From assembly GCA_902786265.1 (NCBI GenBank), contig CADACE010000026.1:1-64000 (forward strand): a DNA stretch of 64,000 nucleotides, written 5' to 3'. Every line of letters starts with the position of its first letter. The stretch's first letter is position 1. This document shows positions 50,868-59,299 of this stretch, piece after piece. A program made the translations under genes and the position numbers. Under the pieces are notes generated by a model. It did no database searches. It was not told where the DNA came from and was given only the letters and a program-made list of their open reading frames with translations. The stretch comes from an uncultured Chloroflexota bacterium. GTDB taxonomy: Bacteria; Chloroflexota; Anaerolineae; Anaerolineales; Anaerolineaceae.

Positions 50868-52112
50868 ATGGACACGATGACAGCGGAAATGACGCAGCAG
50901 GAACAAACCCGGCTGGAATCAATTCCCGGTTCGGAAAAACGCGGGGTCCTTGAGCGGATCGATCCGGCGAGGCTTCCCGATGAACCGACCGATGTGTTCA
51001 GCACTGTCCCTTATGAATTCGAGGAATCTGTCCGCTACTTATGGGACGATACACAGAAGCTTTATTACCATGCCTGCAAGGCCAACCGTTTTTCCGAAAA
51101 TTATCTGCTTTATTCCGCGGAGCTTGAAAAAAGCATCCGCGAGATGGGCAGCTACTGCCTGACCAAAGCGGCGCTGGAACAGAAAGGCATGGAATTCCCT
51201 TCCCTTTCCGGACTCAGTGTACCGGAGCTGGTGGGCATGGTCTCCTATCATCTTCGCAAGGCTCATGCCGCGCTGGAGGGGATCTACCGCGACAATAACC
51301 GGCTGGGGCTCAGCTATCTCACTCAGGAATTTCACTGGGTGACGCTCGGGGATCGGCTGAAGGCTACCGAGGCCAAGATCCAAAAGATCAAAGACGGGAA
51401 ACTCAGTGCTGATGAACTGCTTAGCCGGGATGAAACTTACCGCAATGCCCCGCGGACAGGTGAAAATACCGGTCGTGAGATCCCGGAAAGGCTTCCTGTC
51501 AACCCGGCCGCCCTGCCGATCAAAGGATCCATGGCGCGGGAGATGCTCGGTTTTGAAAAAGAAGAGCAGAAAAAAGCGGAAAAGCTCCGTAAGGAAAAAG
51601 AGCGCAGGATGAAGCAGCTTGAGAAGCTCGAAAGGGAGCTGGATCATACTCCGGGCGTATACAAACAGGATGTGATCAGGCTTACGAAAGAGCAGCAGAG
51701 CCTCGTGAATCAACACAGCGCAGAGAATTTACGCAGAGAGATCGCGGAAATCGAAGCGGCAGAAGCGGAGTTTGACGAAGGATTCAGGGGTCGGGATTCA
51801 GGGATCAGGGAGCAGCGGAGCCCATCCATAAAACAGGATCCGGGAAATAGTGATGAGAGTCCTTCTTCGGCTCTGAAGACCGGGCCGGGAACGATCACCG
51901 AAGCGGAGGCACGGAAACTGCTGATGGACGAAGCGATGAAGCGGGGCGACCGGCAGGCGGTTATGGAGATCCCGCTGGAGGACAGCGAAACATTCTATCA
52001 ACGCTACCTGCGGCGCAATGAGGAGGTCAGGAAAAGGAACCAGGCCGCCCGCGGCGTTCCGTCGAATGAGACCCGGAAGGCTCTGCGGGAAAAGCGGAAG
52101 AAGAGAAAATAG
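50868..52112 (+). CDS. Coiled-coil protein of unknown function
   Basis: This 414-residue soluble protein has no recognised domain. Residues about 40-190 are helical with aromatic residues (YLWDDTQKLYYHACKANRF). A long highly charged coiled coil follows (about 225-300, rich in E, K, R). The tail ends in basic residues (EKRKKRK). Residues about 305-340 (EGFRGRDSGIREQRS and on) are encoded by GGGATTCAGGGATCAGGGA-type words seen elsewhere as spacer repeats. The ATG at 50868 has an AAAGGAGG site seven nt upstream. A good promoter supports expression. Confidence 0.7.
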   Translation: MDTMTAEMTQQEQTRLESIPGSEKRGVLERIDPARLPDEPTDVFSTVPYEFEESVRYLWDDTQKLYYHACKANRFSENYLLYSAELEKSIREMGSYCLTKAALEQKGMEFPSLSGLSVPELVGMVSYHLRKAHAALEGIYRDNNRLGLSYLTQEFHWVTLGDRLKATEAKIQKIKDGKLSADELLSRDETYRNAPRTGENTGREIPERLPVNPAALPIKGSMAREMLGFEKEEQKKAEKLRKEKERRMKQLEKLERELDHTPGVYKQDVIRLTKEQQSLVNQHSAENLRREIAEIEAAEAEFDEGFRGRDSGIREQRSPSIKQDPGNSDESPSSALKTGPGTITEAEARKLLMDEAMKRGDRQAVMEIPLEDSETFYQRYLRRNEEVRKRNQAARGVPSNETRKALREKRKKRK

Positions 52113-52140
52113 GGATTAGGTTTTAGGGATTAGAAAATAG
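52111..52140. repeat. Word-like repeat after the coiled-coil gene
   Basis: TAGGGATTAGG is followed by TTTTAGGGATTAG directly after the stop codon. It belongs to the same loose family of short spacer repeats. A further GAGTCA...TGACTC inverted repeat lies at about 52181-52210. Confidence 0.5.
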
Positions 52141-52354
52141 TTGACAGCCGAAATCGGATGGTTTCGGCATTAATCTGTTAATGAGTCACGGGGACAGGTT
52201 CCTTGACTCAACCCTGTGCCGTCACAATTTCCCATCATTTGGTGAACATGAGTATTTGATTCGCGAATCCTGTTATAATTATAATGACATCGTGCCGCCT
52301 TCTCCGGAGTACGCTCCGGCCCGGGGGTAACTAAAGAAATGGAAAAATATAAAT

Positions 52355-55090
52355 ATGATCTTGTCACCTGTTGAAAAGCTCCGCAGATTTTTGAAGCTGG
52401 AGCTGAATCGGAATTGTGATAACCGAGCTGTTGTCGGCGGGATGGGAAAATTTCTGCCGAATTGGCAGAAAGAATCCGGGACCGCCGGTATTTCGCCTGA
52501 ATTGAATGAAGCTGTCACCTCGTTTTTAAACGGTTATGGGGAAAAAGATACAGATGGACGCAGAGCTTCCATTGAGGAGATCCTTTTAAAACTGCCTCCG
52601 GAAGAGTTCCAGCAGCGGGAACGGAATCGTTCCCGCCGTCAGGAAGGATCCGGATCCCAATCCCGTTCCGATGGCAGTTCATCCGCAAAAACAACGGAAA
52701 AGCCTGCGGATAAAAGCCCGGAAAGGACAACGGAACGGAAACCTTACAATGAACGCGCTGTACCGATCCGGAAAGAGGAGCGCGTCGAGCGGAAGCATCG
52801 TCCGGAACCGGTAGTCAACCAATCCGAGCATCATCGTGAACCTTTGGAGCAGGAGGAACAGCCCGGTGCAGCCACTCCTGTTACAGCTCCGGCGCAGGAA
52901 AAGCCGTCTGAACCGGTTCGTATCCGCCATAATCCTTATGTCCGTCCGGCTGCGGCTTCCGTAAGTGAATTGCGGGCGCGTTTCGGTCAGCCTCAGGTCA
53001 ATCCGAAGGGGCCTTCCATTGACAGTCCTGTCTCAAACATTCCCGGGATCGGCTTTTCCAATTCAAAAGCGCTCGCGAAACAGGATGTTTACACCGTGAG
53101 GGAATTCCTCTATTATTTCCCGCGGCGTTATGATGATTATTCTTCCTTCAAACCGATCAACCGGGTCCAGCCGGATGAAACCGTAACGATCATCGGCATT
53201 GTCCGCTCCATCAGCAGCGGACAGCGCGGACGGTACCAGATCACCGAAGTCGTGGTGGATGACCGGACGGGAATGATGCGGGTAACCTGGTTCAACCGGG
53301 CATGGCTTGTGCATCAGATCCACGTCGGGATGGGGATCGTACTTTCCGGTAAGATCGATATCTTTTTGGGACGGCCTGTGATGAGCAACCCTGAATGGGA
53401 ACCCGCGGACCAGGAAAACATTACAACAAACCGCATCGTCCCGATTTATGCGCTGAACCAGAACCTCAAGCAAAACTTTCTGCGCCGCATGATGTATAAC
53501 ACGGTGCGGCACTGGACTTCCCAGCTGCCGGAGTCTCTGCCGGATTCGATCCTGGAATCCGCGGACCTGCTGCCGCTCCAGATGGCGATCCAGAACATCC
53601 ATTTTCCGGAATCCCGGGAATTGCTGCGGTATGCGCGGGAGCGCCTGGCTTTTGATGAAATATTCTTCATGCAGCTGGCAGTCCTGTCGCAAAAACAGGA
53701 ATGGAACGGACTCCCGGCGGAACCGTTTGAGGTGAGTGACGAGCAGTTTGAAAAAGGCTGGCTTGCGAACCTGCCTTTTGAGATGACAGAGGCACAGAAG
53801 AAAGCACTGACCGATATCCGCAAGGATATGGCTTCCGGACACCCAATGAATCGTCTGGTCCAGGGTGATGTCGGCTCCGGTAAAACGATCGTTGCCAGCC
53901 TGGCTGCGCTGATCGTGATGCAGAAAGACGGACAGGCAGCCATCATGGCGCCGACCGGCGTGCTTGCCGAACAGCATTACCGCAATTTTGTCCGTTTCCT
54001 GGAAGGTCTGGGTGAAAACGCGCCGATCACTGCCGATCAGACTGCGCTGATGGTCGGGGCAACACCGGAAGCGAAAAAGCAGGAGATCCGCGAAAAACTG
54101 GAATCCGGTGAGATCCGTGTTCTCATCGGGACGCATGCTCTGATCGAGGAACCGGTGAAGTTCCGGAACCTGCAGCTGGCTGTGATCGATGAACAGCACC
54201 GCTTCGGTGTCGATCAGCGTGCCGCGCTGCGTGCCAAGGGGACAAATCCTCATCTGCTGGTGATGACCGCGACCCCGATCCCGCGGTCCCTTTCCCTGAC
54301 CATTTACGGCGACCTGGATCTGACGCTTATTGATGAGCTTCCCGCCGGAAGAAAACCGATCCGCACCATAATCGTCCCTCCGGTCTGCCGGGAGCAGGTT
54401 TACGGACGGATCCGCAGAGAAGTGGCTGCCGGACATCAGGCTTTCATCATTTATCCGCTGGTAGAAGAGGGGGATGATGAAGATAAAGAAGGCCGGGCCG
54501 CGATCGAAGCAAGCGAATATTTACAGAACCAGATCTTCCCGGACCTGAAAGTAGCGCTGCTTCACGGACGCATGAAGGGAATTGAAAAAGATACGATCCT
54601 TGAAGGCTTCAAGAACCATGATTATGATATTCTCGTTTCCACTTCCGTGATTGAGGTCGGTGTTGATGTGCCGAACGCTACAGCCATGGTGATCGAAGGC
54701 GCCAACCATTTCGGACTGGCGCAGCTGCATCAGTTCCGCGGCCGGGTCGGAAGGGGCGATGCCCAGGCCTGGTGCGCGCTGATCCCGGATAAGGATAATG
54801 ATATTGAAAACCAGCGCCTGAACGCGATGGTGGAAACCAATGACGGTTTCAAACTCGCCGAAATGGACCTGGAGATGCGCGGTCCCGGTGATTTTATCGG
54901 AAAACGTCAGTCCGGTTTGCGTGAAATGAAACTGGCTTCCATGTCGGATGTCCGTTTGATTGAAAAAGCCCGTAATGAAGCAATGAAGCTGTTTGAAAGT
55001 GATCCGGAACTCAGTAAGCCGGAAAACGAGATGTTGAAAACTCATGTTATTGAAACTGCTGCTGCTCAGCGGAAAGGAGAAATCAGCTGA
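52355..55090 (+). CDS. recG: ATP-dependent DNA helicase RecG with N-terminal extension
   Basis: This 911-residue helicase remodels stalled replication forks and branched DNA. The core starts near residue 225 (NIPGIGFSNSKALAKQ) with the wedge/OB domain, then the helicase parts: Walker A GDVGSGKT with K510, DEQHRFG, TATPIPRSL, and the C-terminal HQFRGRVGRG with the RecG-type FKLAEMDLEMRGPGDFIG. About 225 residues precede the core; the last 120 or so of these are rich in glutamate, arginine and proline and look disordered. Such long N-termini occur in Chloroflexota RecG. Its stop overlaps the coaD start. Confidence 0.93.
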   Translation: MILSPVEKLRRFLKLELNRNCDNRAVVGGMGKFLPNWQKESGTAGISPELNEAVTSFLNGYGEKDTDGRRASIEEILLKLPPEEFQQRERNRSRRQEGSGSQSRSDGSSSAKTTEKPADKSPERTTERKPYNERAVPIRKEERVERKHRPEPVVNQSEHHREPLEQEEQPGAATPVTAPAQEKPSEPVRIRHNPYVRPAAASVSELRARFGQPQVNPKGPSIDSPVSNIPGIGFSNSKALAKQDVYTVREFLYYFPRRYDDYSSFKPINRVQPDETVTIIGIVRSISSGQRGRYQITEVVVDDRTGMMRVTWFNRAWLVHQIHVGMGIVLSGKIDIFLGRPVMSNPEWEPADQENITTNRIVPIYALNQNLKQNFLRRMMYNTVRHWTSQLPESLPDSILESADLLPLQMAIQNIHFPESRELLRYARERLAFDEIFFMQLAVLSQKQEWNGLPAEPFEVSDEQFEKGWLANLPFEMTEAQKKALTDIRKDMASGHPMNRLVQGDVGSGKTIVASLAALIVMQKDGQAAIMAPTGVLAEQHYRNFVRFLEGLGENAPITADQTALMVGATPEAKKQEIREKLESGEIRVLIGTHALIEEPVKFRNLQLAVIDEQHRFGVDQRAALRAKGTNPHLLVMTATPIPRSLSLTIYGDLDLTLIDELPAGRKPIRTIIVPPVCREQVYGRIRREVAAGHQAFIIYPLVEEGDDEDKEGRAAIEASEYLQNQIFPDLKVALLHGRMKGIEKDTILEGFKNHDYDILVSTSVIEVGVDVPNATAMVIEGANHFGLAQLHQFRGRVGRGDAQAWCALIPDKDNDIENQRLNAMVETNDGFKLAEMDLEMRGPGDFIGKRQSGLREMKLASMSDVRLIEKARNEAMKLFESDPELSKPENEMLKTHVIETAAAQRKGEIS

Positions 55091-55584
55091 TGAGCAATCG
55101 AGCCATTTTTCCGGGAAGTTTTGACCCGATCCATAACGGTCATATTGATATTGCCCTGCGTGCCGCGGAAATTTTTGATGAATTGATTCTCTGCATCTAC
55201 GCGACGCCGTCAAAAAACCTGTTGTTTTCGTTTGAGGAACGGGTTGAAATGGCAAAGCGGATCTTTCATGATGTCCCGAATATAACTGTCGAAGGGTATA
55301 CCGGATTGACGGTGGATTACGCCAGGCAGGTTGGGGCTAAATGTATGGTCCGCGGACTGCGTGTATTTTCCGATTTTGATTATGAATTCCGGATGGCTTT
55401 GGCCAACAAAAAACTGGCACCGGATATTGAAACAGTTTCGCTGATCACGACCCATCAATATACTTTTGTGTCTTCTTCAACGGTCAAGGAGGTTGTCTCG
55501 CTGGGCGGTGACGTCAGCGGAATGGTACCTGATTTTGTTCGTGATGCTTTGATCCGGAAGTATTTTCCGGATCGGGATAAGTAA
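55090..55584 (+). CDS. coaD: Phosphopantetheine adenylyltransferase
   Basis: This 164-residue enzyme catalyses the penultimate step of coenzyme A synthesis. The nucleotidyltransferase motif is GSFDPIHNGHID, with the H-x-G-H site; later ATP-binding motifs are VRGLRVFSDFDYE and STVKEV (from SSSTVKEVVSLGG). Length and ends are typical. The start overlaps the recG stop as TGATG, so recG and coaD are coupled. AAAGGAG lies just upstream inside recG. Confidence 0.96.
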   Translation: MSNRAIFPGSFDPIHNGHIDIALRAAEIFDELILCIYATPSKNLLFSFEERVEMAKRIFHDVPNITVEGYTGLTVDYARQVGAKCMVRGLRVFSDFDYEFRMALANKKLAPDIETVSLITTHQYTFVSSSTVKEVVSLGGDVSGMVPDFVRDALIRKYFPDRDK

Positions 55585-55646
55585 AGTGCGGGGTTTGGAA
55601 ACAAAACGAACGGAAGTGTCGTTAAACCGCATAGGAGGTATTACTT

Positions 55647-58600
55647 ATGAAAAATACTAACAGGATATTGATTCTTGTCTTAAGTTTGCTCATTACGGCA
55701 TTTGCAGTTTCAGCGGTTTCAGCGCAGAATTGTATCTGCCTTGACGCAAACGGTGTGAAATATCCCTCTTCGGCACCCGCAAACTCGGTGTGTTATATAT
55801 GCGGGCAGGATGGCTGTACACCGACAGCTCTTACGCTTTCGTATTGTCAGCCACCGGTCAGAGAGGATACACCGGTCCAACAGCCTGAGGTATTACCGCA
55901 GAACCCAAATCCTGTGCCTGTTGTACAGGAACAAGTTCCTGTTCCGCAGAACGATACATGGGATTGGAATCCCAATCCGGTACCTGTTATACAGGAGCAA
56001 ATCCCCGTTCAGCAGAATGATACATGGGATTTTGATCCCAATCTGGTACCTGTCGTGCAGGAGCAATTCCCCGGTCAGCAGAACGAATTGTGGGAAGATA
56101 ACCCTGTTCAGCAGCCTGTTGTGACGGTTGAAAACTCTGAACAGGAAATTGAATTGGTGATTTGGGATAACTCAAACATAAATCCTGAATATCCGGAACA
56201 GAATGAAACATCCGGTGAATATGATGAATTCAATTGGCTGACAGATGAAGAAATCACGCCGGAGCCCGAAGTCACGAAAACAATAATACCCACTGAAGTA
56301 TATGATCCGGAGCCTGTTGTTACGGAAACGGAAGAACCCGGTGAAGTAACCATCCCGGAATTTGTCGTTACGGAAACGGAAGAGCCCGGTGAAGTAACCA
56401 TCCCGGAATTTGTTGTTACGGAAACAGAAGAACCCGGTGAAGTAACCATCCCGGAATTTGTCGTTACGGAAACGGAAGAGCCCGGTGAAGAAATCACCCC
56501 GGATCCCGAAGTAACGGAAACGGAAGAAATCGGAGAAGAAATTCCCCCGGATCCCGAAGTAACGGAGACGGAGGAGCCCGGTGAAGAAATCACTCCGGAT
56601 CCCGAAGCAACGGAAACGGAAGAAATCGGAGAAGAAATCACCCCGGATCCCGAAGTAACGGAAACGGAGGAGCCCGGTGAAGAGATCACCCCGGATCCCG
56701 AAGTAACGGAGACTGAAGAGCCCGGCGAAGAGATCACCCCGGATCCCGAGGTAACGGAAACGGCAGAACCCGGTGAAGAGATCACCCCGGATCCCGAGGT
56801 GACGGAAACGGAAGAACCCGGAGAAGAAATCACCCCGGATCCCGAGGTAACGGAAACGGAAGAGCCCGGTGAAGAAACTACCCCGGAACCGGATATGGAT
56901 ATTTCTCCTGCAGCGCTGGAAGAGCTTTCCCAAATTCTGTCAGAAGAGGAATTGTCAAATCTTTCTTCGATCCTGACCATGGAATGGCTGAATGCGAATG
57001 TCGATCAACTCTCTCAGGAAACATTGATTGAATTGCTGGCTCTTTTTGGAATCAACATTGAAGGGCCGCTCAACGAATTACTTAGTGGTGACGGATCTCT
57101 TCCTTCAGTCAAGATCGAGGGTGAACTGACTGATCTGCTGCTTTTCTCTCCTACCGGGGGAACTGTAACAACGTCAACCGTTCCGTTCGTCTGGCTCTAT
57201 GCATATGACGGGGAAACCGGTCCCACAGATGTAACTTTCCTGCTGCAGCTGACGATTTCAACCGCCTCCGATACGGCAACTATCAACACAACCGTATCAT
57301 CTGTTTCCTGCGGCAGCAATATCTGTACATATTCCGCGGATCTGAGAGCATATAACAATTCGCTGGTAAGCTGGACCGTAAGCGGCATCTATAAGAGCGG
57401 TGCGACCACGGTGACCGTCCCCGGTCCCGCGGCACAGTCTTTTGCCCTGAAATTTGACAAACCGGTGCCGCCCAAACCTGAGAAAAAGCCGGAAGTTCCT
57501 GTTCTGGAATGTCCTTATGGCCCGTACGAAGTGCGGAAAATCGGGTTCTATTGGGCTCCTTCACTGTATTCCGAATGGTATACAGTTGAGTGGCATGATA
57601 ACAGAGGCCATCACGGGTCGGAAAATCTCAGCAACAGTGACCCGTCCTGTAAAAGCGGACGCTGTGTGGTTCATTTGATGATGCCCGGTGATGGTAACTA
57701 TGCGTGGAGAGTTGTAGCAAAAAACAGTAAAGGTTCAACACCTTCCGGCGAAATGAATTTCTCAATCAGGTCCGGCGTTCCCACTCCTGCTCCGTACAGT
57801 CCCTCCGGAACTCTCAACAGTGGCAGCAATATCGCTTTTGATTGGCAGCACGTCGGTAACGGAGTAACGGATTACCGCATCCAGGTTGTCAGCAACAGCG
57901 ACAATTCCATGCGTATGGACCGCTGGTTCAGTGTTTCCGATATCTATGTCGGCAGCGGTGAATGCTATGTACGGACAGATCTGTATCTGCCAGCCGGGTC
58001 TTACAGCTGGCGTGTTCAGGCTTCCAATGGAAGCTCAACCTCCGGATGGTCTTCCTGGAAGGGATTCAAGATAAACGGATACAGCGGACCGGTAGTCTAT
58101 AATTACGCGAATACGATTCCTTCCTGTCTGTATCCGACCGGAACGATCACCGTCACTTCGCCGAATTTCCAGTGGCGCACAGTTACAGGCGCTGCCTATT
58201 ATATGGTGAAGCTTTATGACAGCACAGGCACAGTCCTGTTCGACCGCCAGGTGGCTTCCTCCGGTAATTGCACAGGTGAAATATGCACCTGGGCACCGGA
58301 TTATAAGCTGACGAAGAACGGAAATTATACCTGGAGCGTTTTGAGCTATGGCGGGAACAACGCTCTTTGGAGCCGTGCTTCCGGTTCATTCTCCCTGCAG
58401 GGTGTCGTGCAGCAAAAACCGATGAGTTTTGTCAGCCCGGCACAGAATGGTCTGCTGACTCAGGATTCTCCGGTCATTATCTGGACTGATCCGGGCGCCA
58501 ACACGGCAATTTTCCATGTCGAGATTTTCAGCAGTGCCAATAAGAATCTGTTCACCGCGGATCTCAACCGTGAACAGGCCTGGTGCGACGGTCAGACTTG

Positions 58601-59012
58601 TTCGATCGAATTCAAGACCATCCCGGATGCGCAGAACTATCGCATCACGATCACTCCGTATTCTGACCTGAACGTGAAGGGTGAAGCCATTTCACTGGTC
58701 TTCAGTAAAGGCAGCAAAATGCTGAAACTGAACTCCCCGAAGGAAGGCAGCACTGTTCAATCCCGTCCGCTGTTCCGCTGGAGCATGGATTCCGCAAATA
58801 CGAACCTCAGTTATGAGCTGATCCTGACGGATTCCGCGAACAATGTGACCACGATTTCACCGCTGGCGTGCGGCATGGAAGGCGTGACTTGCGAAGAGGG
58901 CGAGATGTTCTTTGCCCCGGCAATTACCCTGATGCCCGGCAGCTATACCGTAAAGCTCGGGCAGATCAATTCCAGTGCTGTGAGCCAGGAGGTCCACTTT
59001 AAGGTGAAGTAA
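55647..59012 (+). CDS. Large secreted repeat protein with Ig/Fn3-like domains
   Basis: This 1121-residue exported protein has a signal peptide ending near VSA (about residue 26) and a short cysteine-rich part (residues 28-67). Three 22-residue proline/glutamine repeats (NPNPVPVVQEQ type) cover 86-151. Twelve 16-residue acidic repeats (EVTETEEPGEEITPDP type) cover 224-415, likely an extended stalk. The rest, to the C-terminus, holds about five beta-sandwich modules with the pattern F-x-W-x-x-V-x-G-A-x-Y-Y-x-V-x-L, as in Fn3-like surface proteins. No anchor motif is seen. AGGAGGT precedes the start. Confidence 0.82.
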   Translation: MKNTNRILILVLSLLITAFAVSAVSAQNCICLDANGVKYPSSAPANSVCYICGQDGCTPTALTLSYCQPPVREDTPVQQPEVLPQNPNPVPVVQEQVPVPQNDTWDWNPNPVPVIQEQIPVQQNDTWDFDPNLVPVVQEQFPGQQNELWEDNPVQQPVVTVENSEQEIELVIWDNSNINPEYPEQNETSGEYDEFNWLTDEEITPEPEVTKTIIPTEVYDPEPVVTETEEPGEVTIPEFVVTETEEPGEVTIPEFVVTETEEPGEVTIPEFVVTETEEPGEEITPDPEVTETEEIGEEIPPDPEVTETEEPGEEITPDPEATETEEIGEEITPDPEVTETEEPGEEITPDPEVTETEEPGEEITPDPEVTETAEPGEEITPDPEVTETEEPGEEITPDPEVTETEEPGEETTPEPDMDISPAALEELSQILSEEELSNLSSILTMEWLNANVDQLSQETLIELLALFGINIEGPLNELLSGDGSLPSVKIEGELTDLLLFSPTGGTVTTSTVPFVWLYAYDGETGPTDVTFLLQLTISTASDTATINTTVSSVSCGSNICTYSADLRAYNNSLVSWTVSGIYKSGATTVTVPGPAAQSFALKFDKPVPPKPEKKPEVPVLECPYGPYEVRKIGFYWAPSLYSEWYTVEWHDNRGHHGSENLSNSDPSCKSGRCVVHLMMPGDGNYAWRVVAKNSKGSTPSGEMNFSIRSGVPTPAPYSPSGTLNSGSNIAFDWQHVGNGVTDYRIQVVSNSDNSMRMDRWFSVSDIYVGSGECYVRTDLYLPAGSYSWRVQASNGSSTSGWSSWKGFKINGYSGPVVYNYANTIPSCLYPTGTITVTSPNFQWRTVTGAAYYMVKLYDSTGTVLFDRQVASSGNCTGEICTWAPDYKLTKNGNYTWSVLSYGGNNALWSRASGSFSLQGVVQQKPMSFVSPAQNGLLTQDSPVIIWTDPGANTAIFHVEIFSSANKNLFTADLNREQAWCDGQTCSIEFKTIPDAQNYRITITPYSDLNVKGEAISLVFSKGSKMLKLNSPKEGSTVQSRPLFRWSMDSANTNLSYELILTDSANNVTTISPLACGMEGVTCEEGEMFFAPAITLMPGSYTVKLGQINSSAVSQEVHFKVK
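55902..56099 (+). repeat. Three 66-bp coding repeats
   Basis: Each unit encodes 22 residues of the NPNPVPVVQEQ type, beginning at residues 86, 108 and 130 of the large secreted protein. Units are diverged but clearly aligned. Confidence 0.7.
56316..56891 (+). repeat. Twelve 48-bp coding repeats
   Basis: Each unit encodes 16 residues. The first three end GEVTIPEF and the rest mostly GEEITPDP. DNA identity between units is high. The array also opens long frames on the opposite strand, which are by-products of the periodicity. Confidence 0.85.
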
Positions 59013-59299
59013 AAAGCATCCGGATAACAGGTGTCCGATCTCGGCAGATGCACTCAGCGATAGTGCCTTTTGCCCGGAATTCCGGACACCTGTCGGATCG
59101 TTACAGGAAGTGCTCCTGATCAGACAGATATCTCCCGGGACAGTTTCGATTGATCCGAAGCGGCAATGATACGGTTCCAGCAGGGGAAAGTCTTATATCT
59201 GAAAAGCAGCCTGGTATGAAAAAATAAAAGAAGCGGGGTTTTCTCAAGCCCCGCTTCTCTGTTAATTATTGAGTCTTATGACCTGTAAGCCGTGTGCAG
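59013..59299. other. Gap between convergent genes
   Basis: Holds a spaced inverted repeat (ACAGGTGTCCG at 59027-59037, CGGACACCTGT at 59083-59093) and a terminator at 59230-59257. No gene is seen. Confidence 0.55.
59230..59257 (-). terminator. Terminator between convergent genes
   Basis: A perfect 9-bp stem (GAAGCGGGG / CCCCGCTTC) with a 10-nt loop; on the minus strand TTTTATTTT follows. It ends the solute-binding fusion gene and may also stop the opposite transcript. Confidence 0.85.

Noticed and set aside
53063-54436. A 457-residue minus-strand frame inside recG
   Set aside because: Antisense to conserved helicase motifs; no domain or ribosome site of its own.
56108-56980. Two long minus-strand frames over the 48-bp repeats
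   Set aside because: A 48-bp period keeps any open frame open; both are low-complexity by-products of the stalk repeat.
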